This document shows, one piece after another, positions 17,004 through 25,725 of a DNA stretch of 64,000 nt. A program made the translations under genes and the position numbers. The stretch covers positions 744,001-808,000 of the forward strand of contig NZ_CP114278.1 in assembly GCF_027105095.1 (NCBI RefSeq). Reading direction: 5' to 3'. Under the pieces are notes generated by a model. It saw only the letters and a program-made list of their open reading frames with translations. It was not told the DNA's origin and did no database searches. The stretch's first letter is position 1. Each line of letters begins with the position of its first letter. Origin of the DNA: Brevundimonas vesicularis. GTDB taxonomy: Bacteria; Pseudomonadota; Alphaproteobacteria; Caulobacterales; Caulobacteraceae.

Positions 17004-17659
17004 CCCCGCTCGATCCGGCTCTGACCGAACCGCTGCGCAATCCGCAGACCGTGCTGACCGCGCTGGATTTCGCCGGCGTGGCGGTCTTCGCCGCCACCGG
17101 CGCCCTGGCCGCCGCGCGCGAGAAACACGACGTGGTCACCTTCGCCTTCTTCGGCGCCATCACCGGCGTGGGCGGCGGGACGCTGCGTGACCTGCTGCTG
17201 GGCCTTCCGGTCTTCTGGGTGCAGGACTGGCGCTATCTGGCGGTGTGCCTTTTCGCCTCGACGGCCCTGTGGCTGGTGGGGCAGCGCGACTGGCGGTTCC
17301 GCGCCCTGCTGTGGCTGGATGCGGTGGGGCTTGCGGCCTATGGCGTCATGGGGGCGGCCAAGGCTGAGGCGGCCGGGGCGCCGGCCCTGATCTGCATCGT
17401 CATGGGTACGCTGACGGCCTGTTTCGGCGGTGTCGTGCGCGACACCCTGGCGGGTCAGCCGTCGATCCTGCTGCGGCGAGAGATCAACGTCACGGCCGCG
17501 ATCCTGGCGGCGACGGTCTATATGGTGCTGCGGGTGCCGGGCGTCGGCGTCTGGCCCGCCGCCATCGTCGCGGCGCTGTCCGGCTTCCTGCTGCGCGCGG
17601 CGGCCCTGCGCTGGGGCTGGACCCTGCCGGGGTTTCCGACCCACGCGCGCGGGGTCTGA
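17000..17659 (+). CDS. TRIC-type/UPF0126 (YadS-like) membrane protein
   Basis: A 219-residue protein with about six to seven helices and the two glycine-rich repeats of the UPF0126/TRIC family: GVGGGTLRDLLLG (N half) and CFGGVVRDTLAGQPSILL (C half). Family members form trimeric cation channels or may transport glycine. I use ATG 17000, which overlaps the glycosylase stop (ATGA); an upstream ATG at 16946 would lie inside that gene. Coupling to a DNA glycosylase is not obviously meaningful. Confidence 0.9.
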   Translation: MTPLDPALTEPLRNPQTVLTALDFAGVAVFAATGALAAAREKHDVVTFAFFGAITGVGGGTLRDLLLGLPVFWVQDWRYLAVCLFASTALWLVGQRDWRFRALLWLDAVGLAAYGVMGAAKAEAAGAPALICIVMGTLTACFGGVVRDTLAGQPSILLRREINVTAAILAATVYMVLRVPGVGVWPAAIVAALSGFLLRAAALRWGWTLPGFPTHARGV

Positions 17660-17812
17660 GGCAAGACGTCACGAAAACGCTGCACACTGGTCATGGCGAT
17701 GAGCGGGAATCAGGGTTAGGTTAAATCGACAAGACCAAGGCCAAGACTAGGGAAGGAGACGTGTCCTCACCTCTGTCGCCTCAAAATCCCCCCGTCTGAG
17801 CGGGAGGGCCTG

Positions 17813-18373
17813 ATGCAGGTTCTCCATCGACCACCCTCCGGTTTTCCCGCGTTGGTGTTGAACGCCGACTTCCGGCCGCTGTCCTACTATCCGCTGTCGC
17901 TGTGGCCGTGGGAGGAGGCGGTCAAGGCGGTCTATCAGGACCGCGTGGACGTGGTGTCCCTGTATGACAAGGTTGTCCGCTCGCCGTCGATGGAGATGCA
18001 GCTTCCCAGCGTGATCGCGCTGCGCAGCTATGTGGATCAGGACCGCAGCCCCGCCTTCACCCGCTTCAACGTCTTCCTGCGCGACGGCTTCGCCTGTCAG
18101 TACTGCGGTCAGTCGGCTGAACTGACCTTCGATCACGTCATTCCCCGCTCACAGGGCGGACGCACCACGTGGGACAATATCGTCGCGGCCTGCAGCCCCT
18201 GCAATCTGGCCAAGGGCGGGCGAACGCCGCGCCAGGCGATGATGCCGATCCGCCGCGAACCCTATCGCCCAAACGCCTGGCAGCTTCAGGACGCCGGCCG
18301 ACGCTTCCCGCCGCACTATCTGCACCAGAGCTGGCTGGACTATCTCTACTGGGACATAGAGCTCGAACCCTAG
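17813..18373 (+). CDS. HNH endonuclease family protein
   Basis: A 186-residue protein. The central HNH domain has C95-QYC98, the catalytic D107-H108 in FDHVIPRS, N122 and the second zinc knuckle C127-SPC130-N131. The N-terminus (residues 1-90) is family-specific and begins with PALVLNADFRPLSYYPLSLWPWEEAVKAV in pieces such as LVLNADFRPLSYYPLS. This group is conserved in alphaproteobacteria and is usually solitary, with unknown target. A GANTC site (17707-17711) and TTAGGTTAA lie in the 153-bp upstream region. GGGAGG is a good ribosome site. Confidence 0.88.
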   Translation: MQVLHRPPSGFPALVLNADFRPLSYYPLSLWPWEEAVKAVYQDRVDVVSLYDKVVRSPSMEMQLPSVIALRSYVDQDRSPAFTRFNVFLRDGFACQYCGQSAELTFDHVIPRSQGGRTTWDNIVAACSPCNLAKGGRTPRQAMMPIRREPYRPNAWQLQDAGRRFPPHYLHQSWLDYLYWDIELEP

Positions 18374-18831
18374 GGGCGCAGGACGGCGACGCCCGGGCGG
18401 CTGGTTTCGGCGCGACGACGGCGCAGTCGGCGATCCAGACGGTCGATCTCGGCCAGGGTCATGTCTGGATGGCGGCGGAAAGCCTGGCGCAACTGTTCGA
18501 TCCGTCCGGGCGCCCAGGCGGCGGCGACGCCGGCCGCGCCTGCCAGGAAGTCGATGACGGAGACGCTGCGGCCGGTCAGGGCCTGAAGCAGTTCGGCGCC
18601 GAAGGCGGCGGCGATGACATACAGGGCCAGGTCGTCGCGGCGCTGGTTCGGCGCGATCAGGAACAGGCCGCTGGCCACACCATAGAAGGCGATGACGTGG
18701 GCGGCCTTGTCGTTAAGCCCGAAGACCTGTTCCAGGCCCTGAAATGGTCCCAGCATCAGGACGGCCATGCCCAGCGCGACCAGGGCGAAGCCGAGGCGGG
18801 CGGCCATGACGATGCGGCGGGGCGTGAGCAT
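18370..18831 (-). CDS. VanZ-like membrane protein
   Basis: A 153-residue protein with four hydrophobic segments. The order LGFALVALGMAVLMLGP, DKAAHVIAFYGVASG, then ALYVIAAAFGAELLQAL and DFLAGAAGVAAAWAPG follows the VanZ-like fold, with its conserved HxxAFxxL and ExxQ features. The C-terminal 45 residues are basic and cytoplasmic. No antibiotic-resistance context is present, so treat VanZ only as a fold label. Its 3' end overlaps the HNH gene by four bases. Confidence 0.75.
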   Translation of the reverse strand: MLTPRRIVMAARLGFALVALGMAVLMLGPFQGLEQVFGLNDKAAHVIAFYGVASGLFLIAPNQRRDDLALYVIAAAFGAELLQALTGRSVSVIDFLAGAAGVAAAWAPGRIEQLRQAFRRHPDMTLAEIDRLDRRLRRRRAETSRPGVAVLRP

Positions 18832-18924
18832 GAGGCGGGTGTCCGTGACCTTGATCCGCCGTCATCCTGGATCGCCTTCCGCCAAGATGCGGTGAAGCGA
18901 CGTGCTGAACGCTTTACGAACAGA

Positions 18925-19677
18925 CTATCGCAAAATCGCCCAATCCAGGGCGTGGACACGGTCTCGTCCCAGGGCTGCGGCCAGGGGAGGGGCGACGAAC
19001 AGGTCGGCGATGGCGGGATCGCGCACGTTCAGCCCGCCGGTGAAGGCGCCGAAGGCCGGCAGGACGATGCGCGATCCGTCGGTGACGAAGCATGGACGGC
19101 GCACGCCGCGCCCATAGGCGGCGACCTTGGCGGCGGGGTGCAGGTGGCCCGCGACCTCGCCGCGCCGGTCGTCGTCGGCGGTCAGCGCCTCCGGCTCGTG
19201 GGTCAGACGCAGCGCGCCCAAGGCCATATCGCCGACGATCCGGCCGGGCAGGCGGGACGCCGTGTCCGCATCGCGAGCGAGCGCCTCGCGGTCGTGATTG
19301 CCTTCAAGCCACAGCCAGTCGCGTCCGGCCGACAGCCGATCCAGACGCGCCCGGTCGTCGGCCGCCATACGGGGAATGGCCTTTGTGTCGTGGAAGCTGT
19401 CGCCCAGCAGCACGACCATGGCCGGGCTCAGTTCGACGATCTCGGCTTCCAGCCTATCCAGCGTGGCGCGGCTGTCATAGGGCGGCAGAAGTTGGCCGCG
19501 CACGGCGAAGGCTGACCCCTTTTCCAGATGCAGGTCCGCGACGATCAGGGCGCGGTACGCCGGAACCCACATCGCTCCGGAACAGCGCAGCACACAGGCC
19601 TCGCCCGCTATCCGCACGCTCAGCGAACCGCAGATCTTGCGGGCCGGGGACAGGGTCTGACGCAGGGCGGCGTTCAT
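18925..19677 (-). CDS. pdeM: Ligase-associated DNA-damage-response phosphoesterase PdeM
   Basis: A 250-residue calcineurin-like metallophosphoesterase. Metal-ligand motifs are D48-L-H50, G92-D93, G126-N-H128 and GHLH at 177-180, in the order of the PdeM family. Family members sit beside an ATP-dependent DNA ligase, a beta-CASP exonuclease and a DEXH helicase in a repair module. Here only the helicase partner is present (next gene upstream on this strand), with ATGA overlap at 19674-19677. The ligase and exonuclease are not in the window. Confidence 0.88.
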   Translation of the reverse strand: MNAALRQTLSPARKICGSLSVRIAGEACVLRCSGAMWVPAYRALIVADLHLEKGSAFAVRGQLLPPYDSRATLDRLEAEIVELSPAMVVLLGDSFHDTKAIPRMAADDRARLDRLSAGRDWLWLEGNHDREALARDADTASRLPGRIVGDMALGALRLTHEPEALTADDDRRGEVAGHLHPAAKVAAYGRGVRRPCFVTDGSRIVLPAFGAFTGGLNVRDPAIADLFVAPPLAAALGRDRVHALDWAILR

Positions 19678-22304
19678 GCGGCGGCTTCTGGTTCGGCTTC
19701 ATCCATGACTTCGGCGATCAGCAGGTCGGCGCTTTCGTCCAGGATCATTTCGGCGGCGTCTCCGCTGACCCGCTCGCGTCCGATCTGCACCAGCACGGGC
19801 ACGCAGAAGGGCGAGGCGCGGCTCAGGGGTTGGTGGCGGATGCGCCCCTCGATGCGCGTCAGCATCTGGCCCAGGCGCGCCACGTCAAGCAGGCCCGAGG
19901 CGGCGTCGGCGCGGGCGGTCTTCAGCAGCAGATGGTCGGGTTGGTGGCGGCGCAGCACGTCGTAGATCAGATCGGTGGAGAAGGTCACCTGCCGGCCGGT
20001 CTTTTCGGCGCCGGGCTGGCGGCGTTCGATCAAGCCCGAGATCAGGGCGCAATTGCGGAAGGACCGCTTCATCATGAAGCTTTCCTCCAGCCAGGCTTCC
20101 AGATCGTCACCCAGCATGTCCGGCTGGAACAGGGCGTCCAGATCGATCGTGTCCATCGGCTTGATCGACCAGATCGCCAGCGAATAGTCGGTCACGACGA
20201 ACCCCAGCGGCCCGACGCCCATCCGGTCCAGCCGCCGGGTCAGCAGCATGCACAGGGTGGTGTGGGCCAGATTGCCCTCGAATGGATAGGCCACCAGGAA
20301 ATGCCGGCTGCCGCGGGGAAAGGTTTCGACCAGCATGGATTCGGCGTCGGGAATGACGGACCGCGTTTCCTGCAACTCCAGCCATTCCTGAACGTCGGGC
20401 GGCAGGACGCGCCAGTGGTCGCGGTCGTGGATCATGGTACGCACCCGGTCGGCCAGCGACGTGGACAGCGGGAACTTCGATCCGCCCCATGACGGAATCT
20501 TGGGGTCGCTGTCATTGGCGTGGGTGACCAAGGCGTCGGTCCCGGTGATGCCTTGGAACGCCCAGGTCTGACCGGCGAACTGGAAGGTGTCGCCGGGCGT
20601 CAGCTGTTCGAAATACCACTCCTCGGCCTCGCCGACCTTGCGGCCGCCGATCAACTGGCGCGAGGCGCTGCCGCGACGGCTGGCGACGCGGACATTCAGT
20701 GTGCCGGCTGAGACGATGGCGCCGACGTTCATGCGGTGGCGCTGGGCGATGTGCTGGTTGCGGACCTTCCAGCGGCCATTGGGCGTCCGCACGATCCGGG
20801 CGAACCGGTCGTAGGTGCGCAGCGCATAGCCCCCGGTGGCGACGAAATCGACCACCTCCTCGAACTGCTCCCACGTCAGGGCGCGATAGGGGCCGCAGCC
20901 GGTGATCTCGCCATACAGGACCTGCATGTCGAACGGCTCGGAACAGGCGACGCCCATGACGTGCTGGGCCAGGGTGTCGAGCGTGCCGATATGGACCGGC
21001 TCCCAGTCGAAGGCGTTGTCGGCGACGGCCTCGCGCGCCGCCTGGCACTCCAGCATCTCGAAGCGGCTGGCGGGCACCAGAAGCGCGCGCGACGGCTCGT
21101 CCAGCCGGTGGTTGGCGCGGCCGATCCGCTGGACCAGACGGCTGGACCCCTTCGGCGCCGCCATCTGGATCACCAGATCCACGTCGCCCCAGTCGATGCC
21201 CAGATCCAGCGTCGAGGTGCAGACCACGGCCCTGAGATCGCCGCGCGACATGGCCGCCTCGATCTTGCGTCGCTGCTCGGCCGCCAGCGAGCCGTGGTGC
21301 AGGCCGATGGGCAGGTTCTCGTCGTTGATGGCCCACAGCTGCTGAAACACGAACTCAGATTGCCAGCGGGTGTTGACGAAGATCAGGGCCAGGGTCGAAC
21401 GCTGGATGGCGGCATAGACCTCCGGGATCGCGTGCTGGCCCGTGTGGCCCGCCCACGGCACCTTGCCCTCGGAGATCAGCACGTCGATGACCGCCGGCGC
21501 GCCGGGGTCGCCGCGGACGAGAGTCACCGCGTCAAGAACCCCTCCACCGCCTTCGGCGGTCCCCCTCCCGATGGCATGGGGAGGAGACAGGTCGGCCGGC
21601 GTCTCCTCCCCGCTTTGCGGGGAGGGGGACCGCGAAGCGGGGGAGGGGCTCTTTGCATCCGCATCGCCCGGCGCCAACCACCCCCGGATCAGATCGGGAT
21701 CCTCGATGGTCGCGCTCAGTCCCACCCGGCGCATGTCGGGCGCAAAGCTCTGCAATCGCCCCAGACCCAGAGACAGCAGGTCCCCGCGCTTGCCGCTCCA
21801 GATCGCATGGACCTCGTCCAGCACGACGCATTTCAGATCGGCGAAATAGGACCGGGCGCCTTCCCAGGCGCAGAACAGGGCCAGCTGCTCGGGCGTGGTC
21901 AGCAGGATGTCGGGCGGGAAGTCGCGCTGTCGCTGGCGTTTGGATTGTTTCGTGTCGCCGGTACGCGTCTCGACATGGATATTCAGCCCGATCTCGCGGA
22001 TCGGGGTCATCAGATTGCGCTCGACGTCCGTCGTCAGCGCCTTCAGCGGCGACAGATAAAGCGTGTGCACGCCCGACCCCGGCCCGGTCGCCGGCTTCGG
22101 TCCGCGCTCGGCCAGGTCGATCAGGCTGGGCAGAAACCCCGCCAGCGTCTTGCCCCCGCCGGTCGGCGCGACCAGCAGGGCGTGGCGGCCGGCCTGACCC
22201 GCCTCGACCATCTCCAGCTGATGCCGCCGGGGCGCCCAGCCGCGCGACGCGAACCAGTCGGCGAACAGGGGCGGAAGCGTTGCGGGAGCGGCGGCGGTCG
22301 TCAC
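19674..22304 (-). CDS. Ligase-associated DEXH-box helicase (Lhr-like)
   Basis: An 876-residue superfamily-2 DNA helicase of the Lhr/ligase-associated type. Walker A is APTGGGKT (46-53), the DEVH box is at 163-166 and SAT at 197-199. RIGRANHR marks motif VI further on, followed by the Lhr C-terminal domains. Residues 218-257 are a Ser/Pro/Gly-rich insert encoded by a palindromic repeat (21534-21653), lying between motif III and the second RecA domain. The start is GTG 22304, upstream of which lies only 58 bp shared with the divergent DinG-like gene. Its last four bases overlap pdeM. Confidence 0.9.
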   Translation of the reverse strand: MTTAAAPATLPPLFADWFASRGWAPRRHQLEMVEAGQAGRHALLVAPTGGGKTLAGFLPSLIDLAERGPKPATGPGSGVHTLYLSPLKALTTDVERNLMTPIREIGLNIHVETRTGDTKQSKRQRQRDFPPDILLTTPEQLALFCAWEGARSYFADLKCVVLDEVHAIWSGKRGDLLSLGLGRLQSFAPDMRRVGLSATIEDPDLIRGWLAPGDADAKSPSPASRSPSPQSGEETPADLSPPHAIGRGTAEGGGGVLDAVTLVRGDPGAPAVIDVLISEGKVPWAGHTGQHAIPEVYAAIQRSTLALIFVNTRWQSEFVFQQLWAINDENLPIGLHHGSLAAEQRRKIEAAMSRGDLRAVVCTSTLDLGIDWGDVDLVIQMAAPKGSSRLVQRIGRANHRLDEPSRALLVPASRFEMLECQAAREAVADNAFDWEPVHIGTLDTLAQHVMGVACSEPFDMQVLYGEITGCGPYRALTWEQFEEVVDFVATGGYALRTYDRFARIVRTPNGRWKVRNQHIAQRHRMNVGAIVSAGTLNVRVASRRGSASRQLIGGRKVGEAEEWYFEQLTPGDTFQFAGQTWAFQGITGTDALVTHANDSDPKIPSWGGSKFPLSTSLADRVRTMIHDRDHWRVLPPDVQEWLELQETRSVIPDAESMLVETFPRGSRHFLVAYPFEGNLAHTTLCMLLTRRLDRMGVGPLGFVVTDYSLAIWSIKPMDTIDLDALFQPDMLGDDLEAWLEESFMMKRSFRNCALISGLIERRQPGAEKTGRQVTFSTDLIYDVLRRHQPDHLLLKTARADAASGLLDVARLGQMLTRIEGRIRHQPLSRASPFCVPVLVQIGRERVSGDAAEMILDESADLLIAEVMDEAEPEAAA
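21534..21653. repeat. Composite palindromic repeat, copy B, inside helicase gene
   Basis: A 120-bp element made of two copies of the same half-unit in opposite orientation. Each reads GTCTCCTCCCC, loop, GGGGAGGGGGACCGC, GAA-like turn, GCGG and GGAGGGGCTCTT. It starts with AAGAACCCCTCC and ends with GGAGGGGCTCTT. Its length is divisible by three, so the helicase frame continues across it and encodes 40 low-complexity residues. Confidence 0.85.
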
Positions 22305-22362
22305 GGACGGGATATAGCATGTTCCCGTTCCGTTTCAGCCCCAGGGTCGCTATCTATCGGAC

Positions 22363-25218
22363 GTGTCCGACGAATCCGTCCTTTCCGAAGCCCGCCCGAC
22401 CGGCGCCCAGCCGTGGGCGGACTTGCCGCCGGCGCTCGCCACCCCGCCCGGCGCGGGGGCGGTGTGCGACGAGGCGGGGGCCAGGAAGATCGGGCGCGGG
22501 GCGGCCGAGGGGTTCTTCAGCACCGGGCCGGTGATGACAGCCCATGCGTCGCTTACTGCGCGCCGGTTGGGGCTGACGCCGCCGCCCCGGTCGCCGGAGC
22601 TGATGGACGTGCTGGAGCTTTACGCCTTCGTGCGGCCGGCGCGCTTCTGTGCGCCGTCGCCGACGGGGCTCGCGCTTTCGTTGGGCTCAGCCGAGCCGAA
22701 GTCGGCGGAGGACCAGGCGGCGGCCCTGCGCGAGGCGGCGGGTCTGCTGCTGCGAGAACTGGCCGATCCGGCCTACCCGGAGCGCGAGGCGGCCTATGTC
22801 CTGGCGCTGACGATGCAGCGGGCGGGCTGGGCCTGGGGCGAGCGGGTCGTTCAGGCGCTTGAGGCCGGCGGCGTGCGGGCGCGCCAGCATCGCGGGTCGG
22901 GCATGGATGTCTGGTCGCGGCTGACCGAATGGGAGGACGAGGCGCCGCGCGGCGAGGCGGGCTCGGCGCCGGTCGACAGCGAGAGCGCCCGCATCCGGCT
23001 GGAGAAACTGCTTCAGGCCTCGGGCCTGGACGAGACGCGGCCGACCCAATCGGACTACGCCGCCGAGGCCGCCTTCGCCTTTTCGCCGAGGAATGAGGAG
23101 GGGCGGCCCCGCATGCTGCTGGCCGAGGCGGGGACCGGCACGGGCAAGACCCTGGGCTATCTGGCGCCCGCCTCCCTGTGGGCCGAGCGTAACCAGGGAG
23201 CGGCGTGGATATCGACCTATACCCGCGCGCTGCAACGCCAGATCGACCGTGAAAGCCATTCGCTGTGGCCCGATCCGGCCGAGCGCAGGAAGAAGGCGGT
23301 GATCCGCAAGGGGCGCGAGAACTATCTGTGCGTCCTGAACCTGCAAGACATGGTGCAGGCGGCTCAGCTGGGGAATGGCGACCTGATCGGCCTGGCGCTG
23401 GCCGGGCGCTGGGCGCTGCACACGCGCGACGGCGACATGACGGGCGGGGACTTTCCCGGCTGGCTGCCCGGCCTGTTCGCCATGCCGGCCGCCCATGCGG
23501 CGGGAGCGGCCAATCTGGTGGACCGGCGCGGCGAGTGCGTCCATGCCGCCTGTCCGCACTACCGCACCTGTTTCGTCGAAAGGACGATCCGCGCCAGCCG
23601 CCGCGCGGACCTGGTCATCGCCAACCACGCCCTGGTCCTGACCCAGGCGGCGTTCGACGGCGCGCGGTCGGCGCGGGGCCAGAAGTCGGACGGCGAGACG
23701 GCGGCGCTGAAGCGGATCGTCTTCGACGAGGGCCACCACCTGTTCGACGCCGCCGACAGCGCCTTTTCCGCCTGCTTGTCGGGCCAGGAGGCGGCCGAGC
23801 TGCGCCGCTGGATCCGCGGGCCGGAGGGGCGGGGGCGTCGCGGTCGCGGGCTGGAGCAGCGGCTGGGCGACATGGTCAACGACAATGAGGCGGCGACGAA
23901 GGCGCTGCAGGACGCCATCCGCGCCTCGGCCGCCCTGCCGGGCGAAGGCGTGTCGGGCCGTGTCGCGCCGGCCTCGGGCGAGGTCAATCCGATCGGCCCG
24001 ATCGAGGCCTTTCTGGCCGCCGCCCTGGATCAGCTGCGCGCCCGCACGGCGGAGACCAATACGTACGGCGGCCCCGAGTTCGGCATGGAGTGCGCGCTGA
24101 AGCCGGTGACCGATCCGGTGGCGGAGACGGCGCGTGCGGCGGCCCAGGCCCTGGCCGCCATCGAGGCGCCGTTGCTGGCCCTGTCGCGGCATCTGGAAGA
24201 CATCCTCGACGACGAGGCGGCCGAGTTGGACGGGTCGCAGCGGTCGCGGATCGAAGGGGCGCTGCGCGGGCTGGACCGGCGCGCGCGCATGACCCTGCCG
24301 GGGTGGCGGTCGATGCTGGCGGCGCTGGAGGATGGAAGCGATCAGCCCGATCCTGATTTCGTCGATTGGCTGTCGGCCGAGACCGCGTTCGGCCGCATCC
24401 ACGACGTGGCCCTGCGTCGCCACTGGATCGACCCGACGGTTCCGCTGGAGGCCGCCGTGATCGTGCCGTCGCACGGGGTGCTGGTGACGTCGGCCACCCT
24501 GTCCGATCCCCTACAGGAAGACCCGTTCGACCTGGCGCGGCTGCGGACCGGATCGGCCCGTCTGATCGAGCCGCCCCGCACCCTGAAGGTCGAGAGCCCG
24601 TTCGACTATGCCGCCAACAGCCGGGTCATCGTCGTCAACGACCTGGTCAAGGACGATCCGCGCCAGACGGCGGCGGCGATGCGCGAGCTGTTCCTGGCGG
24701 CGGGCGGCGGCGGCCTGGGCCTGTTCACCGCCATTCGCCGATTGAAGGCGGTCTATGAGCGGCTGGGGCCGGATCTGGCGAAGTCGGGCGTGCCGCTCTA
24801 CGCCCAGCACGTCGATCCGCTGGAGGTCGGGGCGCTGGTGGACATGTTCCGGGTCGAGGAGAATTCCTGCCTGTTGGGCACCGACGCGGTGCGCGACGGG
24901 GTGGACGTGCCGGGACGGTCGCTGCGGGTGCTCGCTTTCGACCGTGTGCCGTGGCCGCGCCCGGACTTGCTGCACAAGGCGCGGCGCGAACGGCTGGGCG
25001 GCAAGGGTTATGACGATGCGCTGGCCCGCGCCCGCATCGCCCAGGCGTTCGGCCGGCTGATCCGGCGCGGCGACGACAAGGGGGTGTTCCTGATGCTGGA
25101 CGCCGCCACGCCGACGCGGCTGTTCGCCAGCCTGCCGCCCGGGACCGAGGTTCAGCGCATGGGCCTGGCCGATGCGGTCGAACTGACCCGCAGTTTCCTG
25201 AACCCCGAGACGACGTAG
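22363..25218 (+). CDS. DinG/Rad3-like ATP-dependent DNA helicase
   Basis: A 951-residue superfamily-2 helicase with an iron-sulfur domain. The Walker A loop GTGTGKT is at 257-263. The 4Fe-4S cysteines are at about 323 (YLCVLN), 392, 397 and 403 (ECVHAACPHYRTC), and the DEGH box is at 455-458. Motif VI appears near the end as QAFGRLIRR. The N-terminal 200 residues are family-specific and may be a nuclease-like or substrate-binding domain that I cannot identify. The start is GTG 22363. It is divergent from the Lhr-like helicase, so two repair helicases share one promoter region. Confidence 0.9.
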   Translation: MSDESVLSEARPTGAQPWADLPPALATPPGAGAVCDEAGARKIGRGAAEGFFSTGPVMTAHASLTARRLGLTPPPRSPELMDVLELYAFVRPARFCAPSPTGLALSLGSAEPKSAEDQAAALREAAGLLLRELADPAYPEREAAYVLALTMQRAGWAWGERVVQALEAGGVRARQHRGSGMDVWSRLTEWEDEAPRGEAGSAPVDSESARIRLEKLLQASGLDETRPTQSDYAAEAAFAFSPRNEEGRPRMLLAEAGTGTGKTLGYLAPASLWAERNQGAAWISTYTRALQRQIDRESHSLWPDPAERRKKAVIRKGRENYLCVLNLQDMVQAAQLGNGDLIGLALAGRWALHTRDGDMTGGDFPGWLPGLFAMPAAHAAGAANLVDRRGECVHAACPHYRTCFVERTIRASRRADLVIANHALVLTQAAFDGARSARGQKSDGETAALKRIVFDEGHHLFDAADSAFSACLSGQEAAELRRWIRGPEGRGRRGRGLEQRLGDMVNDNEAATKALQDAIRASAALPGEGVSGRVAPASGEVNPIGPIEAFLAAALDQLRARTAETNTYGGPEFGMECALKPVTDPVAETARAAAQALAAIEAPLLALSRHLEDILDDEAAELDGSQRSRIEGALRGLDRRARMTLPGWRSMLAALEDGSDQPDPDFVDWLSAETAFGRIHDVALRRHWIDPTVPLEAAVIVPSHGVLVTSATLSDPLQEDPFDLARLRTGSARLIEPPRTLKVESPFDYAANSRVIVVNDLVKDDPRQTAAAMRELFLAAGGGGLGLFTAIRRLKAVYERLGPDLAKSGVPLYAQHVDPLEVGALVDMFRVEENSCLLGTDAVRDGVDVPGRSLRVLAFDRVPWPRPDLLHKARRERLGGKGYDDALARARIAQAFGRLIRRGDDKGVFLMLDAATPTRLFASLPPGTEVQRMGLADAVELTRSFLNPETT

Positions 25219-25219
25219 G

Positions 25220-25693
25220 ATGTCCAAGACCACGCCCGCGACCGTCGCCCTGACCAAGGCCGGCGTCGCCTTCGATCTGTTTCCCTACGACTATGATCCC
25301 GACGCGCCGCGCGTGGGATTGCAGGCCGCCGAGGCGCTGGGCGTGGCGCCAGAGCAGGTGTTCAAGACCCTGATGGTCCTGATCGACGGGGCTCCGGCTT
25401 GCGTCATCGTGCCGTCCGACTGCGAGGTCAGCATGAAGAAGCTGGCGGCGGTGCTGGGCGGCAAGTCGGCCCAGATGATGAAGCCGGCCGACGCCGAACG
25501 GCTGACCGGATACAGGGTCGGCGGGGTCAGCCCGTTCGGCCAGCGAAAGGCCGTGCCCACCGTGATGGACGAAACCGCCATCCTGTTCGATCAGGTCCTG
25601 ATCAATGGCGGTCAGCGGGGGCTTCTGCTGGGCCTGGCGCCGGAGGATGCGCGGCGGGCGGCGAAGGCGGTGCTGGCCGACCTGACCGCCTAG
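25220..25693 (+). CDS. ybaK: Cys-tRNA(Pro)/aminoacyl-tRNA deacylase YbaK
   Basis: A 157-residue trans-editing protein that hydrolyses mischarged Cys-tRNA(Pro). The YbaK/EbsC fold is clear: TPATVALTKAGVAFDLFPYDY, the lysine K50 in QVFKTLMV that is catalytically important in the family, and GYRVGGVSPFGQRKAVPTVMD (shown in parts such as GGVSPFG). Full family length. It starts one base after the upstream helicase stop, so the two are likely in one transcript. Confidence 0.93.
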   Translation: MSKTTPATVALTKAGVAFDLFPYDYDPDAPRVGLQAAEALGVAPEQVFKTLMVLIDGAPACVIVPSDCEVSMKKLAAVLGGKSAQMMKPADAERLTGYRVGGVSPFGQRKAVPTVMDETAILFDQVLINGGQRGLLLGLAPEDARRAAKAVLADLTA

Positions 25694-25725
25694 AAGGGCG
25701 AGGTGCTGCGCGCTATAGGTCTGGC

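Noticed and set aside
17740..17812. A small hairpin overlapping the HNH gene's ribosome site
   Set aside because: Only about four to five base pairs form reliably, too weak to call a riboswitch or thermosensor.
18370..18831. Antibiotic resistance suggested by the VanZ label
   Set aside because: The protein shares only the fold; there are no vancomycin-resistance genes around it.
20736..22862. 708-codon plus-strand open frame opposite the DEXH helicase
   Set aside because: Antisense shadow without recognisable domains or a ribosome site.
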